Part shown: positions 10,660 through 21,899 of the stretch, piece after piece
Layout: every line of letters begins with the position of its first letter
Numbering within the stretch: position 1 is the stretch's first letter
DNA from: Dentipellis sp. KUC8613
Taxonomy: Eukaryota > Basidiomycota > Agaricomycetes > Russulales > Hericiaceae
Assembly: GCA_002286715.1 (NCBI GenBank)
Contig: NSJX01000002.1
Location: 168,290 to 232,289 of the forward strand
Length of the DNA: 64,000 bases
Reading direction: 5' to 3'
Translations under genes and position numbers: made by a program
Notes under the pieces: generated by a model
Seen by the model: only the letters and a program-made list of their open reading frames with translations
The model's database searches: none
What the model was told of the DNA's origin: nothing

Positions 10660-12591
10660 TCATGATCCAGCCGGGACACTGAGGACGTCGGTGGAATCAG
10701 GGTCCCCGAGAAATTTCGCCACTCGACTTGTCAATTCTACAGTGTCCTCATTTGAAGGCCTCGCGTCGAACTGGAGGAGTGGTTTCCCGCGAGATCGTCG
10801 AAACGCGAAAAACTGTAATAAAGGCTTTTCGAAATCCTCCGGCTCTCGAAATGCATCTGGTCCTTGTTTCTTCGGCACCTCATCCAGGACGAAATGCCTC
10901 AGCGCCGGCAGCTTCAGAACATCCAAACTGTCGTCGTCTTCTACAGGCAGAGTCAGGGCACACAGAAGATAGATCGTGTTTCTCATATCGCTCGCCCAGC
11001 GGGGAGTGGGGGGCATGCGGACATGCAACTTTGTCAGGCTGGACATGCCCGAGAGTCCTAAGAGTTTCTCTATTGTTAAGGGTTGAATGACAGTTTCCGG
11101 CTCTATACTGAGGGATGAGACATGAGCGAAGTACTTCTGGGCGTAGAATGATTCGACCAAGCCCGCCAAATGATGAAGTCCAAAATCTGTCACTTCAATC
11201 TCGACTTTCAAACGTCCAGGACGACCATTTGTGCCGGATATGGTGAGCTCCTTTGTAACATACACGCCAAGATCAAGTAATCCGAAATGATTGTCGGCTT
11301 GATGCTGACGGGCCACTTGATTCCACGGAAGCAGCTGAGGGATCAAGGACCAGGACGGATGACTACGGGTATCGTAAGTGCCTAGTTTCAGCGAGACCAC
11401 CACCGATGAGGGGATCTCAACCCGGCTTAAGAAGGAAGGGATGGCGTCATTGTCGGCTCGAAGTGACAGTGTGCAGAGGTACGGTAGTCGAGTACGATGG
11501 TGGCCCAAGACAACATCACTTGATTCGTCTTGCGTGTTGTGATTCCTTGTCTCAAAGCACAGCAGGATGAGTGTCAGAAGCCGAGGCGACGCTTGCAGTA
11601 TGGGCACGAGTTGCTCAACGAGCAGATTGTGCCTGTGACCGCGTTCTCCGACTATCTTGAGATAGACGAGATTCTGCAGAACATCTTCGCCACAGGGCAG
11701 CCCGAAACAGTTGTACAACGAGAGGCTTCGCAAACGGGGATGCGATGAGGCTGACAGGGACATGGGGAGGTAGAGCTTGTCATAATTGTCGATAACACGG
11801 ATGGATAATGACTCGAGGAGTGGTGCTGATCCTTGAATTTGCTTGAGCCAGTCCTCATACATTTCCTCGATGTGATCGATCTGGAGGTCTAACTCGGACA
11901 CTCGTTGAAGAGAAGGATTCCCTAAGATCTTGTCAATAACTTGAATGTGAGTGTGATAGAAACTAATATCGACTTTGAGTGGCCGTCGATTGGATCGAGA
12001 GAGCATTGCAAGTGCCCAATCTGGGGTGATGCCCCGCTCGATACGGACCCACAGGCTGGAATCGGCCAAAGACGCCTCCCGCCATGGACGGCAGACGTGG
12101 GTAACTTGGATCCAGCCGAGGTATCGTCGATGACCCTGCCCGGAGCAAACCAAGTTCGGGGGATCGTCATCGACCAGATACGCAAAGACACGTAAGAGGA
12201 CATCTTCCGGGATGCGCGAGATGAATGACACCATGGCGTTTCGGCGTGCGGAGAAGATACGCGTTGCATTTTTCATGAATTCAATCTGTACGTCCAGGCG
12301 CGCTTGCGCGGCCTTGATTACTTCTCGGGAGCTGAGTATCGTGACTTCAGACACGCTACGCAGGGTTTCTTGGATGTATGATTCCCAAAAGTCACTGAAG
12401 AAGGATGCAAATGTGAGTACGGACGTGTTTGAGTGCACCTTCACAAGCAACAATATTGCTCCGAGACGTACCTGCTCCCCGTTTTGACAGCCTCCTGCGT
12501 CGACTGACCCGCACCAACATTCCATATCGGCGCGCTGAGAGATTTGGTGGTGGGTTGGAAATGAGAAGACATTCGCCCGACGGATCAGCAC
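10660..12591 (-). CDS. F-box protein with leucine-rich repeats (copy 1)
   Basis: A large minus-strand frame of up to 643 codons. An F-box-like motif lies in FISRIPEDVLLRVFAYLVDD (near residue 130), followed by a conserved WIQVTHVCRPWREAS segment and irregular leucine-rich repeats to the C-terminus. Such proteins recruit substrates to SCF ubiquitin ligases through Skp1. The downstream paralogs at 43.5-47.7 kb each have a short first exon and an intron before the equivalent of SYIQETL. Here that stretch (about 12471-12398) is open in frame, but a GTACGT donor at 12471 and a TTCAG acceptor near 12399 hint at an intron whose exact ends I could not fix. The gene ends 370 bases from terpene synthase TS1 on the same strand. 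Confidence 0.85.
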   Translation of the reverse strand: MLIRRANVFSFPTHHQISQRADMECWCGSVDAGGCQNGEQVRLGAILLLVKVHSNTSVLTFASFFSDFWESYIQETLRSVSEVTILSSREVIKAAQARLDVQIEFMKNATRIFSARRNAMVSFISRIPEDVLLRVFAYLVDDDPPNLVCSGQGHRRYLGWIQVTHVCRPWREASLADSSLWVRIERGITPDWALAMLSRSNRRPLKVDISFYHTHIQVIDKILGNPSLQRVSELDLQIDHIEEMYEDWLKQIQGSAPLLESLSIRVIDNYDKLYLPMSLSASSHPRLRSLSLYNCFGLPCGEDVLQNLVYLKIVGERGHRHNLLVEQLVPILQASPRLLTLILLCFETRNHNTQDESSDVVLGHHRTRLPYLCTLSLRADNDAIPSFLSRVEIPSSVVVSLKLGTYDTRSHPSWSLIPQLLPWNQVARQHQADNHFGLLDLGVYVTKELTISGTNGRPGRLKVEIEVTDFGLHHLAGLVESFYAQKYFAHVSSLSIEPETVIQPLTIEKLLGLSGMSSLTKLHVRMPPTPRWASDMRNTIYLLCALTLPVEDDDSLDVLKLPALRHFVLDEVPKKQGPDAFREPEDFEKPLLQFFAFRRSRGKPLLQFDARPSNEDTVELTSRVAKFLGDPDSTDVLSVPAGS

Positions 12592-12959
12592 GTAGGGTGA
12601 CAGTGTATGATAGATGGCCTGGAGTCGAAAGACACGAACTCAAGGTCATGCAAAGTAGATAGATCGATATCGGCACCAGAACTCTGGGAGCCGATGCGGG
12701 CGCTAAGGATGTCTCCGCCAAAAGAAGCGTCATAATTGCCGCCACTCAGATCTAGAAACGGTAGGACATGCGGTAGAAGTATAATATATATTTTCGATAA
12801 CAATCTATGGTGGGTTAATTTAGACTCCTGAGGGAAACACTAGCTCCAGTCTGAGGGATGTAACCGTACATGAAGAATACGACAGTGGTGGAATCTACAA
12901 ATATTTGACGATCGTAGGTTGAACTCGAGGTCAAGGTCCACTATCCAATTGCCAGTGTG

Positions 12960-14097
12960 TCATATTTCCGCCTTTTGAGGCAGAAGTTTCACCTTCAAAG
13001 CCTTCTTCACCTCTGAACCGCGTTCTCCGAAGTAGCGCTCCGTGATGAAACTCCAATGCAGAGAACCGACCATCCAGTTCTGTAGGCCCGCGACGTACGC
13101 ATCTAGGCTTGTATCCACCTGCGTGCCCGTCGAAGGTAACTGCGCGCGTGCCCTCTCGAAGGTCTCGATGGCAGCAGTGCAGAGATCGCCGACGTGATCC
13201 AGCGCATCTTGTATCCCGAGCCCCTGCTCACGCATTACAATTACTACTGCGTTATGCGTGTCACCGCGGGCCTGCTCGACATTGAATGAATAAATGTCCT
13301 GTCTCACGACGGTGCGTCAGTCTCACGGCCCGATGAATAAACGCCTACTCACGTTTGACCATGAAACGACATCGTTCGCGGCGTCCTCCATGGTGCACAC
13401 ACAAGGATGCTTCGCAACCGAATGCGGAAGGTCAATCCCTGCCGCATACTCGATGAGCGCGAAGCACGGCCGGCATCCACTTGTGTCCCGTCTCAGAGCG
13501 ATGTACGTCTGGAGATTCGGGGCGCTATCGCATATGCGGTCGTGCGCCTGTTGGGTCACGGCGGCAAAGAAGTCCTCCATGGTGCTAACGAAGCGCGCTA
13601 CGCAGCGAGGCCCAGCACTGGACGCGAGCCGACTGAAAAATCTGATTCGGCCGTAAGAATGCATCTTGGTAGTGAGACGGGGGTAACAAGACATACGAAG
13701 CAGTCAAGAAGGCGACGGGATCGCCCCCGGTCTTGTTGACAGACGGTGATGGATCGTACAAGACTCCCATGACCCGGCCCCTCAGCACGTCGACCTGGTC
13801 GAGATTGAGCTCATCCGACCAGTCGTCCAACTTGAACAGGTAGTTCATGTAATCTGCGATGACACGGAGGCGGGAAGGCGGCGTGGTGGGATAGCACAAC
13901 GCTGAAAGCGCACCGCTCTGCAACGCGCAGAAAGCGGCGCGCCTCTCGGGAGATAGCTCCGCGTGCTCCAGGAGCCAGGACTCGGAGTCGCTCGCGACTT
14001 CGGCACCGTGGACGTTGGTGTTCAGAGGGAAGGGGCAGCGAGAAAGGAGATCAGGGAGGGTGAGAGTCGTGGTGTCGCGGTTGAGAGATGACATCAT
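12960..14097 (-). CDS. Sesquiterpene synthase TS1 (terpene cyclase, trichodiene/pentalenene type)
   Basis: Three exons (14097-13697, 13641-13353, 13298-12960) join in phase to 342 residues, normal for class I fungal sesquiterpene synthases, which ionise farnesyl diphosphate with Mg2+ and cyclise it. The aspartate-rich motif is LDDWSDE at about D91-D95. The second metal-binding NSE motif is N-DIYSFNVE, residues 230-238. The C-terminal Arg-Tyr pair is in TERYFGE. Intron 2 falls exactly between the N and D of the NSE motif, and TS2 has the same gene structure. Either of two adjacent ATGs (14097 or 14094) could be the start. The product cannot be predicted from sequence. Neighbours are an F-box/LRR gene downstream and a PaxU-type hydrolase upstream. 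Confidence 0.93.
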
Positions 14098-14160
14098 GGA
14101 GATCAGAGGTCGCTTGGGAGGGTCCTAGGAAATCTGGGGATTGTGTGGCAGAGAGCTACT

Positions 14161-14170
14161 CCTTTATAGC
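14161..14170 (-). promoter_or_regulatory. TATA box of TS1
   Basis: The minus strand reads GCTATAAAGG, a consensus TATA element about 64 bases upstream of the TS1 start codon. Confidence 0.6.
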
Positions 14171-15809
14171 TCGCTGCAGACTACCTCGACTTTTATTTTC
14201 AGAACCGGAAAACCTATAGAAGGAAAATTAAGTCAAAATCTTTCGGTGGCAGCCATGGGGAGGAGACGGATCAGAAAATGGAGAACAGGTTTTGACGCTC
14301 CATGGATCAGACATAGCGACCTTGTAACATAGTGGCCAGGACGCTGTTTGATAACTAGCGACCCCTAGGCAGAATACACGGACCGTGTTATATGTCAGCA
14401 TTTTAACCGTGCTATCTCGACCAGAGCCACTTGTGAAATGCTACGGAGTCTATGTCTGAGACGGAGGAGGCCGATACATTCGGAGAGATCTGCGTGACTT
14501 ATGACTTCCGCCTCGCGGGTCGTGAATTCCGATGCACAGGAATCCTAGAACAGTTTGCAACATGCGGAGTAATGTCGAAGCTCCGGAGATTGGTGGTGAC
14601 AATCTGCCGCCATCCACATGCTGGGATTGAGTGCACATTCTGAAAGCAAACGTAAACTTACGATACAGATGCGACACAGGTCCCTTCTGCCATAACAGAT
14701 TTTGCACCCAGCGTTTCTCTGTTTGTGGGTCTTCAATCGAGCACTTAGGTCTAAAATCAGCTGAACTCACCGAACCCACAATCCAGCCCGAAAGTCGAGC
14801 GCGCGGAATCCAGATATTGCATGCATTGTCAACTATCTATTAAAAATATAGTGCGTATGAATCATGAACTGACAAGCGTTGACTGGCTCATGAGGGAACG
14901 CACCTGCCAGCGGTATATTAATTTGACGCTCCGGACCTATTTCATAAAGCCGCGAAGTGCATCGGATTGACGAAACACTTTGTCTGGTGTCGAAAGAGGG
15001 AGCGAGAATCCAGGCGCCACCGCAACCAAGATAGGGCCGACGAGGACCTCATTCCGACATTCTTGGGAAGCTTTCCAGGCACATCGCGGAATATCAGGTG
15101 GTTTGCTGGAGGTCGTAGAGTTACCCGAGTAGTGACCTGACGAAAGCCCTTGCGAAGTGTATGTGTGGTATCAGTGTGTGTACCATTATGCAGAAGAAGA
15201 AAAGACAGAACTCACCTACGATACGCTTCATTCACAGATTCATGATCTTACTTTTCCAGACTGTCTTGAAATGCGCAGTGAGCGAACACTTCGGTCGTCC
15301 ATGTCAAGTTGTCACCAGTGTTCATGAGTGGATGACGCAGAGCGGCTTATACATCAGCTTGGGCACAGAAGCGCCCGAGGACCGCGACGTGCACGGCGAC
15401 ATGCCAGTGCCACTGGCAGCGGCTTCGGCACCCACATTGCAAGCTGGGGCACGGCGCCTCCGATGTGGTTTCTTCGTTACCATACTGTGCTGGGACAGTG
15501 TAACACCCGGTATGTGCACCGTGTCCTCCGTATCCAACTGATCATCGAGAATTGACGCTACTCTAATTTGAAGACGCGACTGGTCTACTACGGGAACGCC
15601 CTCCTGCTCATCGAGGACCGGTGTCGCAGAGAAGAGGAAGCGATAAACGGTTTTGAAACGATTTGTGAGAGGGTATTTGAACTGCATCGCGATATGTCTC
15701 TTCGCGGCAGTGCTCATCGTGAACGCAGATCGTCCGGCAAGAGACACCAGTCGAGTCTCGACCATATTGGTAGCCCCACCAGAACTCAACACGCTTAGTG
15801 TTTCCCGCC
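14171..15809. other. Intergenic region between TS1 and the PaxU-type gene
   Basis: Divergent promoter region of TS1 (-) and the hydrolase gene (+). A 190-codon open frame on the minus strand (15894-15322) overlaps the start of the hydrolase gene, shows no recognisable domain, and is probably chance. No RNA gene or mobile element was seen. Confidence 0.5.
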
Positions 15810-16994
15810 ATGCCGACGAAAACGCCCTCCAGCTCCGCCCTTGGCAATTTTCAAACAATAAGCAAGGACGTATATCAACTCCAACCCGTTGCACTACCAG
15901 GGGAAGGTGTGGCTACATCGAATCACGAGCACGATCCAACGTAAGTCTCCTAGAAACTGCGTTCACTCTATTTGGTGTCGAGATGTTGCCTTGTAAATAA
16001 TGATTGTCCGCGTGCGCACGTATAGGCTTGTCATCATATTCGGCTGGAGTACGTCCCGGATTCTGTGTCACGATTCATAGCTGACGCAGACCATCAGTGA
16101 GCGCCCAAGTACCGCATCTCCTCAAATATACCCAAGAGTACGAGAAGTTATATCCGTATGCCACCCAAATTGTGGTGCGGAGCGAACCCTCATTCTTCTT
16201 CAAGGGTAGAGCAGCTCAGGTGGGTGACCTCTATTTTCCGGAAATGAGAGAACATCTTATTGAATAAATTCCGTTTGCATCCAGGAGGCACAAGCAGAGC
16301 CGCTCATAGACTGCCTTGAACAGATCGGCTACCTTGAACCACAAGGCAAATCTCTTGCAGCCCCGGTACAGCACCCACGAATCCTGGTACATGCCTTCTC
16401 TAACGGTACGAGCCTCAATTTCGACATCATCCGTCATCGGACTCTAACAACCCATTGCTAGGCGGCGCCTCGCAAGCTGTTCTTCTCTCCGACGTCCTCA
16501 AGACCAGAAGCCTGGCCGCTCCAACGTCTTCCGTGCGCTCCATCCCGTCCGCCCTTATTCTCGATTCTACGCCAGGCAATAGCAAACTCTCCACTGCCGT
16601 CACCGCGTTCACGGTACAGATCCGCAATCCGCTCCTCCGCTACCCCACCATGCTGTTCATGGCTGTCGGCCTCGCTTTCATATTCGTCTACACCTCCCTC
16701 TTGGGCCACGAGCGTACCATCGACGTGTTGCGCAGGCGTTTGCTCGACCCGGCGTTGTTCCCATGGACTCATCAGGAGACGCCCAGGCTGTACGTGTATT
16801 CGGAGCACGATAAGCTTGTGCCTTGCGACAGTGTCAGGGCACATGTGCGGGAGGCAAAGGGCAGAGGATATGAGGTGGCAGTCGAGGAGTTTGGAGACAG
16901 TGCGCATGTGGCGCATGCGAGGACAGATCCGAAGAGATATTGGGCCGCTGTGAAGAGCATATGGGAAAGGGCGGTGATTGTCGCAGGGGTGTGA
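15810..16994 (+). CDS. PaxU / TMEM53-family alpha/beta hydrolase (DUF829)
   Basis: Five exons (15810-15940, 16026-16048, 16098-16219, 16285-16405, 16462-16994) join in phase to 309 residues. The family has an alpha/beta-hydrolase fold. The early strand LVIIFGWMSAQ and the nucleophile elbow HAFSNGGAS (about residue 136) are typical. A conserved acid region (YVYSEHDKLVP) and a histidine region (GDSAHVAHAR) near the C-terminus complete a plausible Ser-Asp-His triad. A hydrophobic segment (MLFMAVGLAFIFVYTSLL, about residues 190-207) may anchor it to a membrane. PaxU comes from the paxilline indole-diterpene cluster, while TMEM53 homologs are nuclear-envelope proteins, so the name alone does not prove a metabolic role. 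Its closeness to TS1 is suggestive only. Confidence 0.85.
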
Positions 16995-17152
16995 TCCTGC
17001 TAGAATTCTATTTTTTCTTTGAATCTCATATACCTTCACTTACGGCATTCTCGTAAGTCTCGGATTATTTGTGCAACATTATTCAACTCGAGTTCAAAGG
17101 ACGCATCAAGTGTAATGTTGCTCGTGCGCCCTTCTCCCTGGGAGTAAAAGGT

Positions 17153-17233
17153 TGACCCCTGCCCGGATTGAACGGACGACCTTGAGGAGGTTCCAAGCTG
17201 GAATCTCACGCTCTACCACTGAGCTAAGGGGTC
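17153..17233 (-). tRNA. tRNA-Trp(CCA) with 9-base intron, copy 1
   Basis: Read on the minus strand, the gene folds as a standard cloverleaf. The acceptor stem is GACCCCT/AGGGGTC with discriminator A. The D-arm is GCTC-AGTGGTA-GAGC, and the T-arm is GTCCG-TTCAATC-CGGGC. The anticodon loop TTCCAG puts CCA at 34-36. A 9-base intron (CTTGGAACC) follows position 37, before T38 and the 3' anticodon strand CCTCA. The A31/C39 position is mismatched in all three copies. Confidence 0.88.
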
Positions 17234-17378
17234 ATGAGCGACGTTTTCGGGGTAACTATATTGGCTGGCTGTAAAACAAACACTTTCAATGAAACATCGA
17301 CAACCCGTGCCCCGAATAACGCTGCTTGCGCACATCCTAAGCAGAGACGTTCAGGGCAATTAAAAGGGGTCAAAAAGC

Positions 17379-17461
17379 TGACCCCTGCCCGGATTGAACG
17401 GACGACCTTGAGGAAATCCCAGACGCTGGAATCTCACGCTCTACCACTGAGCTAAGAGGTC
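17379..17461 (-). tRNA. tRNA-Trp(CCA) with 11-base intron, copy 2
   Basis: Same mature sequence as copy 1 apart from one acceptor-stem base (GACCTCT instead of GACCCCT, giving a T-G pair). The intron after position 37 is 11 bases (CGTCTGGGATT) and differs from the other copies. Same strand as copy 1, about 145 bases away. Confidence 0.87.
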
Positions 17462-17675
17462 ATGACGATCTTATCTCAATTGCTAACAACATAGCAAGCT
17501 ATAAAAGGGTGAGTATGTATTTCGAAAGATTAGTGATGTATATTCTTTGCGGTGATAAATACATACACTGTTGGCGGTCTTGCGCTCGTCGTCAACTACG
17601 GTATGAATCTTAAAGCTTTCTTTGGGATCCTGTTCATACTGCCGCTGTGTCTTGAAGATCTCATTATCCGAACAT

Positions 17676-17756
17676 GACCTCTTAGCTCAGTGGTAGAGCG
17701 TGAGATTCCAGTTTGGGACCTCCTCAAGGTCGTCCGTTCAATCCGGGCAGGGGTCA
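17676..17756 (+). tRNA. tRNA-Trp(CCA) with 9-base intron, copy 3
   Basis: Lies on the opposite strand to copies 1 and 2, so the three form an inverted arrangement within about 600 bases. It shares the GACCTCT 5' acceptor strand with copy 2. The intron is TTTGGGACC. A T-rich run follows within ten bases of the 3' end (GCTTTTTG), a plausible RNA polymerase III terminator. Confidence 0.88.
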
Positions 17757-19238
17757 GCTTTTTGATTCTCTCTCCTTCGTCTTGCGCAGAGGTGCCTGTA
17801 CGCGATGCTTTCGATGCTTTCCGCCGTGAGTCGTCGTCCCTTTACTCATACACTACATGTCCTGTTCGATGAGATTTACCAGGATAAGTGGATAAGACCA
17901 TCGAAACTTCCCTGCCCGAACGCCCTCGCCATCATACATTCTCTTGCTTGGAATGTTTGCTAAGATCGAACATTGGGAGACGCTTTCGTGGAGCTGACGG
18001 ATATCCGCCGGGTATCTGGGGTAGTTGACGGAGCGCCTTCTGCTCAATGAGCCCCATCAGTAAGGATACTCATCTACCGAAACCTCCGCATAGCTTGAAA
18101 GGCAGGTGGTGCTTGTGATCCGCGCGTTTCCTAATCTCGCGTGCGTATATTGTTAGGGCTTGGAGGAGGGATAACTCTAATACTATCTTTACATCTCTAG
18201 CTTTACCCTCAGACGTCGCTACCGGATTCTGATATCAGGGTGACGCGTCCTCGGGAACTGATGCGAGCTCCGTTCCAAACGTAGACTTGCCCATTCCATA
18301 CCAGAGTACCACCCAGCAATCTTCAAAGGCACCTCTCTCTCCGCGGGCAATGACGGCAGTGGCACGCACCCCCGTTGCCTCGCATGATGATGATAAGTTG
18401 CGCCCCCCAATATATCCCGGAGTGGATTAGGAAGGCACCACTGTCAGTGCAGCACCCCATGGCGCGCCAGGGGTAGAAGACGGACCAGAATGCATCCTGC
18501 ATTTCGAAGCATCAAGGGCGTAGAACTTGACACCAGACCTAGTGCGCTATCGCCTCTCCGTGTGTATCCGGGTGGGGGACTTGTATTGTGCAGTAGACGC
18601 TAGGTGGGGGCCGGTATGATTGGCGCTGACTGTTGCACGAGTCAGGTACGATATGACTGTACGGGACTCTCTGGAAGAATGGTTCGTGGTCCGTCTGATC
18701 TGATGCTGGTTCTTTGCATGGCAGTATGGTCTCCACCATCTTCGCGTGACTAGGATGTCAATCGCAGCTGATAGCAGGGCACTGGGATTCAGCAACATGG
18801 TCAGCGCGCAGGTCAATACAATTGCGGTTCATGACATCGCTCGAGATGCCTCTAGATACTAGGTCTATAATGAGACCTAACGGAGTAGCTGTCGGGTCTC
18901 CTAGGTCTCCGTCTGCTCCGTCAGGCTCTCCAGGTCCAGGATAATCGTGGATTCGTGAAGCGCTGAAGTAGAATACTGTCGAAAATATCGATTTGCGACT
19001 GCTCACCTGTCTTCGAACTGTTATGCTCGTTCCTCTTGTCACGAATGAAATTGTTAGAAAGCGATGATGAAGCTCTGAAGACCTCCGACAGCGAGAGTAC
19101 GACCCTAACCCGCAATTAGGTTCCGCGCTTTTAGGGTTCGGCCATGTAAGTGGGACGAAAGGTGCCCACTATTCTTTACTCCTTCCTCTACATCTCAACA
19201 CTGCTATCGTTCCTATTGCTTGAGTACAACGCGCTACA
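17757..19238. other. Intergenic stretch, no gene seen
   Basis: Only short open frames on both strands. A CT/TC-rich run just before 19239 (about 19180-19235) is typical of a fungal transcript leader for the TFB2 gene. Confidence 0.5.
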
Positions 19239-21306
19239 ATGCCGTCTATTGTAGAAGAGACGCCACCTCCTGACCAATACAGCCCCCATGCACTCTTGCC
19301 TTTCCTGCATTCTCAGCCCCAAAACGCGTTGACGCGTCTTTATCACCGGCCGTCGTCATGTCTCTCTATCTTCAGGTCTGTTAGTTCGCGAGGTTCCTGG
19401 CTATCCAAGAAGCTGAGCGGTGATGCAGACTGCTTGCTCCAATAGAGCGACAGATCATCATGAACTTGCTTTGGCTAGAGTCGTCAATTCCTTTGACGAC
19501 GATGTCATCCTGGGTGGTGCGCGACGGCAAGAAGTACGTGTCCAGCCTTCGCTTGTGATTGTCCTCTGATGCAGAAAGACTGGCAGGATCTTTGATGATG
19601 CTGTCGCGACACTGGGTCGGCTTCACATACTTTCGAACCCATCCGCAAAACTAGGCTTGAATTCGACGTTCAAGACCAGCCTACGGCATGCTCTCACAGG
19701 AGGGTGCGTCCGTCCAGGTTTCTGGCGTCTGCAAATGATCGATGAAACGATGCTCTAGAGGCACGAGTGGAAGCTTCGGCGTTCCTGCGGAAATCGACGA
19801 CAAACGACCATCACCGACTGTGCAGACCCTGGACGCGTATGCTCTCGAACGTTGGGAGGTACATGTCGTCAAATCTGGCGAAACGATCTATACTGAATCG
19901 TATCCAGACTATATTGCATTACATGGTCTCTTCCGGCACTGGTCAACTCCCTGCAAAACCCTCACAAGGCGTTCTGTATCTATTGCAACGAAGCGGTCTG
20001 ATGGCGACGAACCAGTCAGTGGCGTTCTTGCCATGTTCGGTCTCCACGCATTGACCAGTAAACCAGTGGATCACAATTGCAGATCACCTCTTCTGGCTTC
20101 CAATTCCTTCTCCATACGCCTCACGCACAACTATGGGAGCTTTTACTACAGTATCTGCAAATGGTCGAGGTAAAAATCACACTTACCTGCATCGTTCTTC
20201 GCCAGCTGATACCATTGTCAGGAGCGACAAATGGACCTTGTTGAGGTCCTGAGCTTCTTGTTCATGCTGTCGACAATGGAGCTGGGCAGAGTACAGCACC
20301 TCTTTCTCACAGATTGCAGCGCGACTTATCGTACCGGCAGGATTACTCAACAGAAAGCCTGAGTGAGACCCAAAAAGCGATGCTAGAAGATCTGCGTGAC
20401 TACGGCCTCATATGGCAACGAAAAGTAAGCCTCCATCATCCGAGAAGGGTTATTCTTGGTTTGACGAACACGACTGGTCGTAGGCCTCCTCTCGGCGCTT
20501 CTGCCCGACGCGCTTAGCGACGACACTAACTTCATCTCTACCACCCCTTCCGACCGCGACCGGCGCGGGAACCGACGGTCAGGCACAAGGATTCATTGTG
20601 CTAGAAACAAACTACAGGCTTTATGCATACACAGGCGCGTGCTGAGATGCTAACGGCCGGATTTCATAAATTAACATAAATGTAAAGATAACCCCTTGCA
20701 GACGGCCGTCCTGAACCTATTCGTGACCATGAAATCGCGCTTTCCGAATCTTGTCGTTGGATCCATCACGCGAGAGAGCGTCCGCAAGGCATTGTCCAAC
20801 GGCATTACTGCAGATCAGGTCCGTGCGTAAAGCTTATCGTAACGAACATTCTATAATCATGCCCCTCAGATCATCAGCTACCTAACGACTTATGCACATC
20901 CGCAAATGCGCAAGAACGTGAGTACCTGACCATACGACGGCAGAAATTTTATTGATGTGAAATGGACATCTCCGCCTAGAAACCGCTTTTGCCAGTAACA
21001 GTTCAGGATCAGATCCGCCTTTGGGAGCTAGAGCGGAATCGGGTCAAAACCCAGGAAGGTGGGCTTTCCGCCCGCCCATATAATCTATGGACGCCTCACA
21101 TATCCGCTTCAATGCCATCAGGTTACCTCTACACAGCATTTGCATCTCAGGCTGACTACGAATATGTCCTCAACTACGCAAAGCAATTGGACGTTGTTTT
21201 ATGGGAGAACCCTGCGCGTCGGTGTTTTTTCGGGAGCCTCGAGGGACATTCCAACATCAGGGGCTTCATCGAGAGACGAACGGCCGCCGGCAGTGGGGGA
21301 AGTTAG
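19239..21306 (+). CDS. TFB2: TFIIH subunit p52 (Tfb2)
   Basis: Thirteen exons (19239-19375, 19429-19533, 19575-19703, 19759-19858, 19908-20018, 20083-20169, 20222-20290, 20341-20424, 20484-20634, 20688-20818, 20870-20917, 20980-21058, 21122-21306) join in phase to 471 residues, the usual length of p52/Tfb2. This subunit of the transcription and DNA-repair factor TFIIH anchors and stimulates the XPB/Ssl2 translocase and pairs with p8/Tfb5 through its C-terminus. Recognisable stretches are [20 protein letters not shown] near the start, [48 protein letters not shown] and [13 protein letters not shown]. All introns are GT-AG except the one after exon 9, which only keeps the family frame as GC-AG (donor at 20635, acceptor ending 20687). 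Confidence 0.94.
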
Positions 21307-21899
21307 TTCATTCCCGACATTGTCATCGCGGTGTGGCAGGTGGGGCGTGTCCATCGTAGTGCGTTTGCAAATTGGCTGGCATCGTGCCTCTCGAAACAAG
21401 TAACGCTGATGTGGCATGGGCTCTGAATCCAGCTTTGGCAGCACTTCGTACAGGACGACTTCTCTTCGCTTAAGACGTTCAAGGAGGCCTCTCGTACACG
21501 TTACACGGGACGAAACGTAACAGAAAGGCGTAGTGATTGATAATTAATACAGATATGGATCCGGTCCAGGAATGTGGAGATGGATATCGGGATTAGGAAT
21601 GGGTACTAGGTGAGTAGCGTGACAAGAATGCGATATGATTGTATAGGACACTGTCCGTCTGCCTACCATCGTCATCTAGGGCTGCCTCTGGCAACGCATA
21701 AAGAGATCCATCCGTATCCGGGAAACTCTACGAGGAAGAGAAAAAGACTGCCGTGACTATCTGTCAGCATCATTGCCGATGTCATGAAGGACCCCCTCTA
21801 TTGCTTCGCTTACGCCTGCCAGCCCTCGGAACATACCCGCTGCCGTCCTAGCCCAACTTCGCTCTACCCTTCGCCCAGCATGGACCCGTCCTCTCCAAT
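21307..21899. other. Convergent 3' region between TFB2 and the WOPR gene
   Basis: Holds the 3' untranslated regions of two convergent genes. No other feature seen. Confidence 0.5.

Noticed and set aside
15322..15894. 190-codon minus-strand frame overlapping the start of the PaxU-type gene
   Set aside because: No domain recognised and it overlaps a well-supported exon on the other strand.
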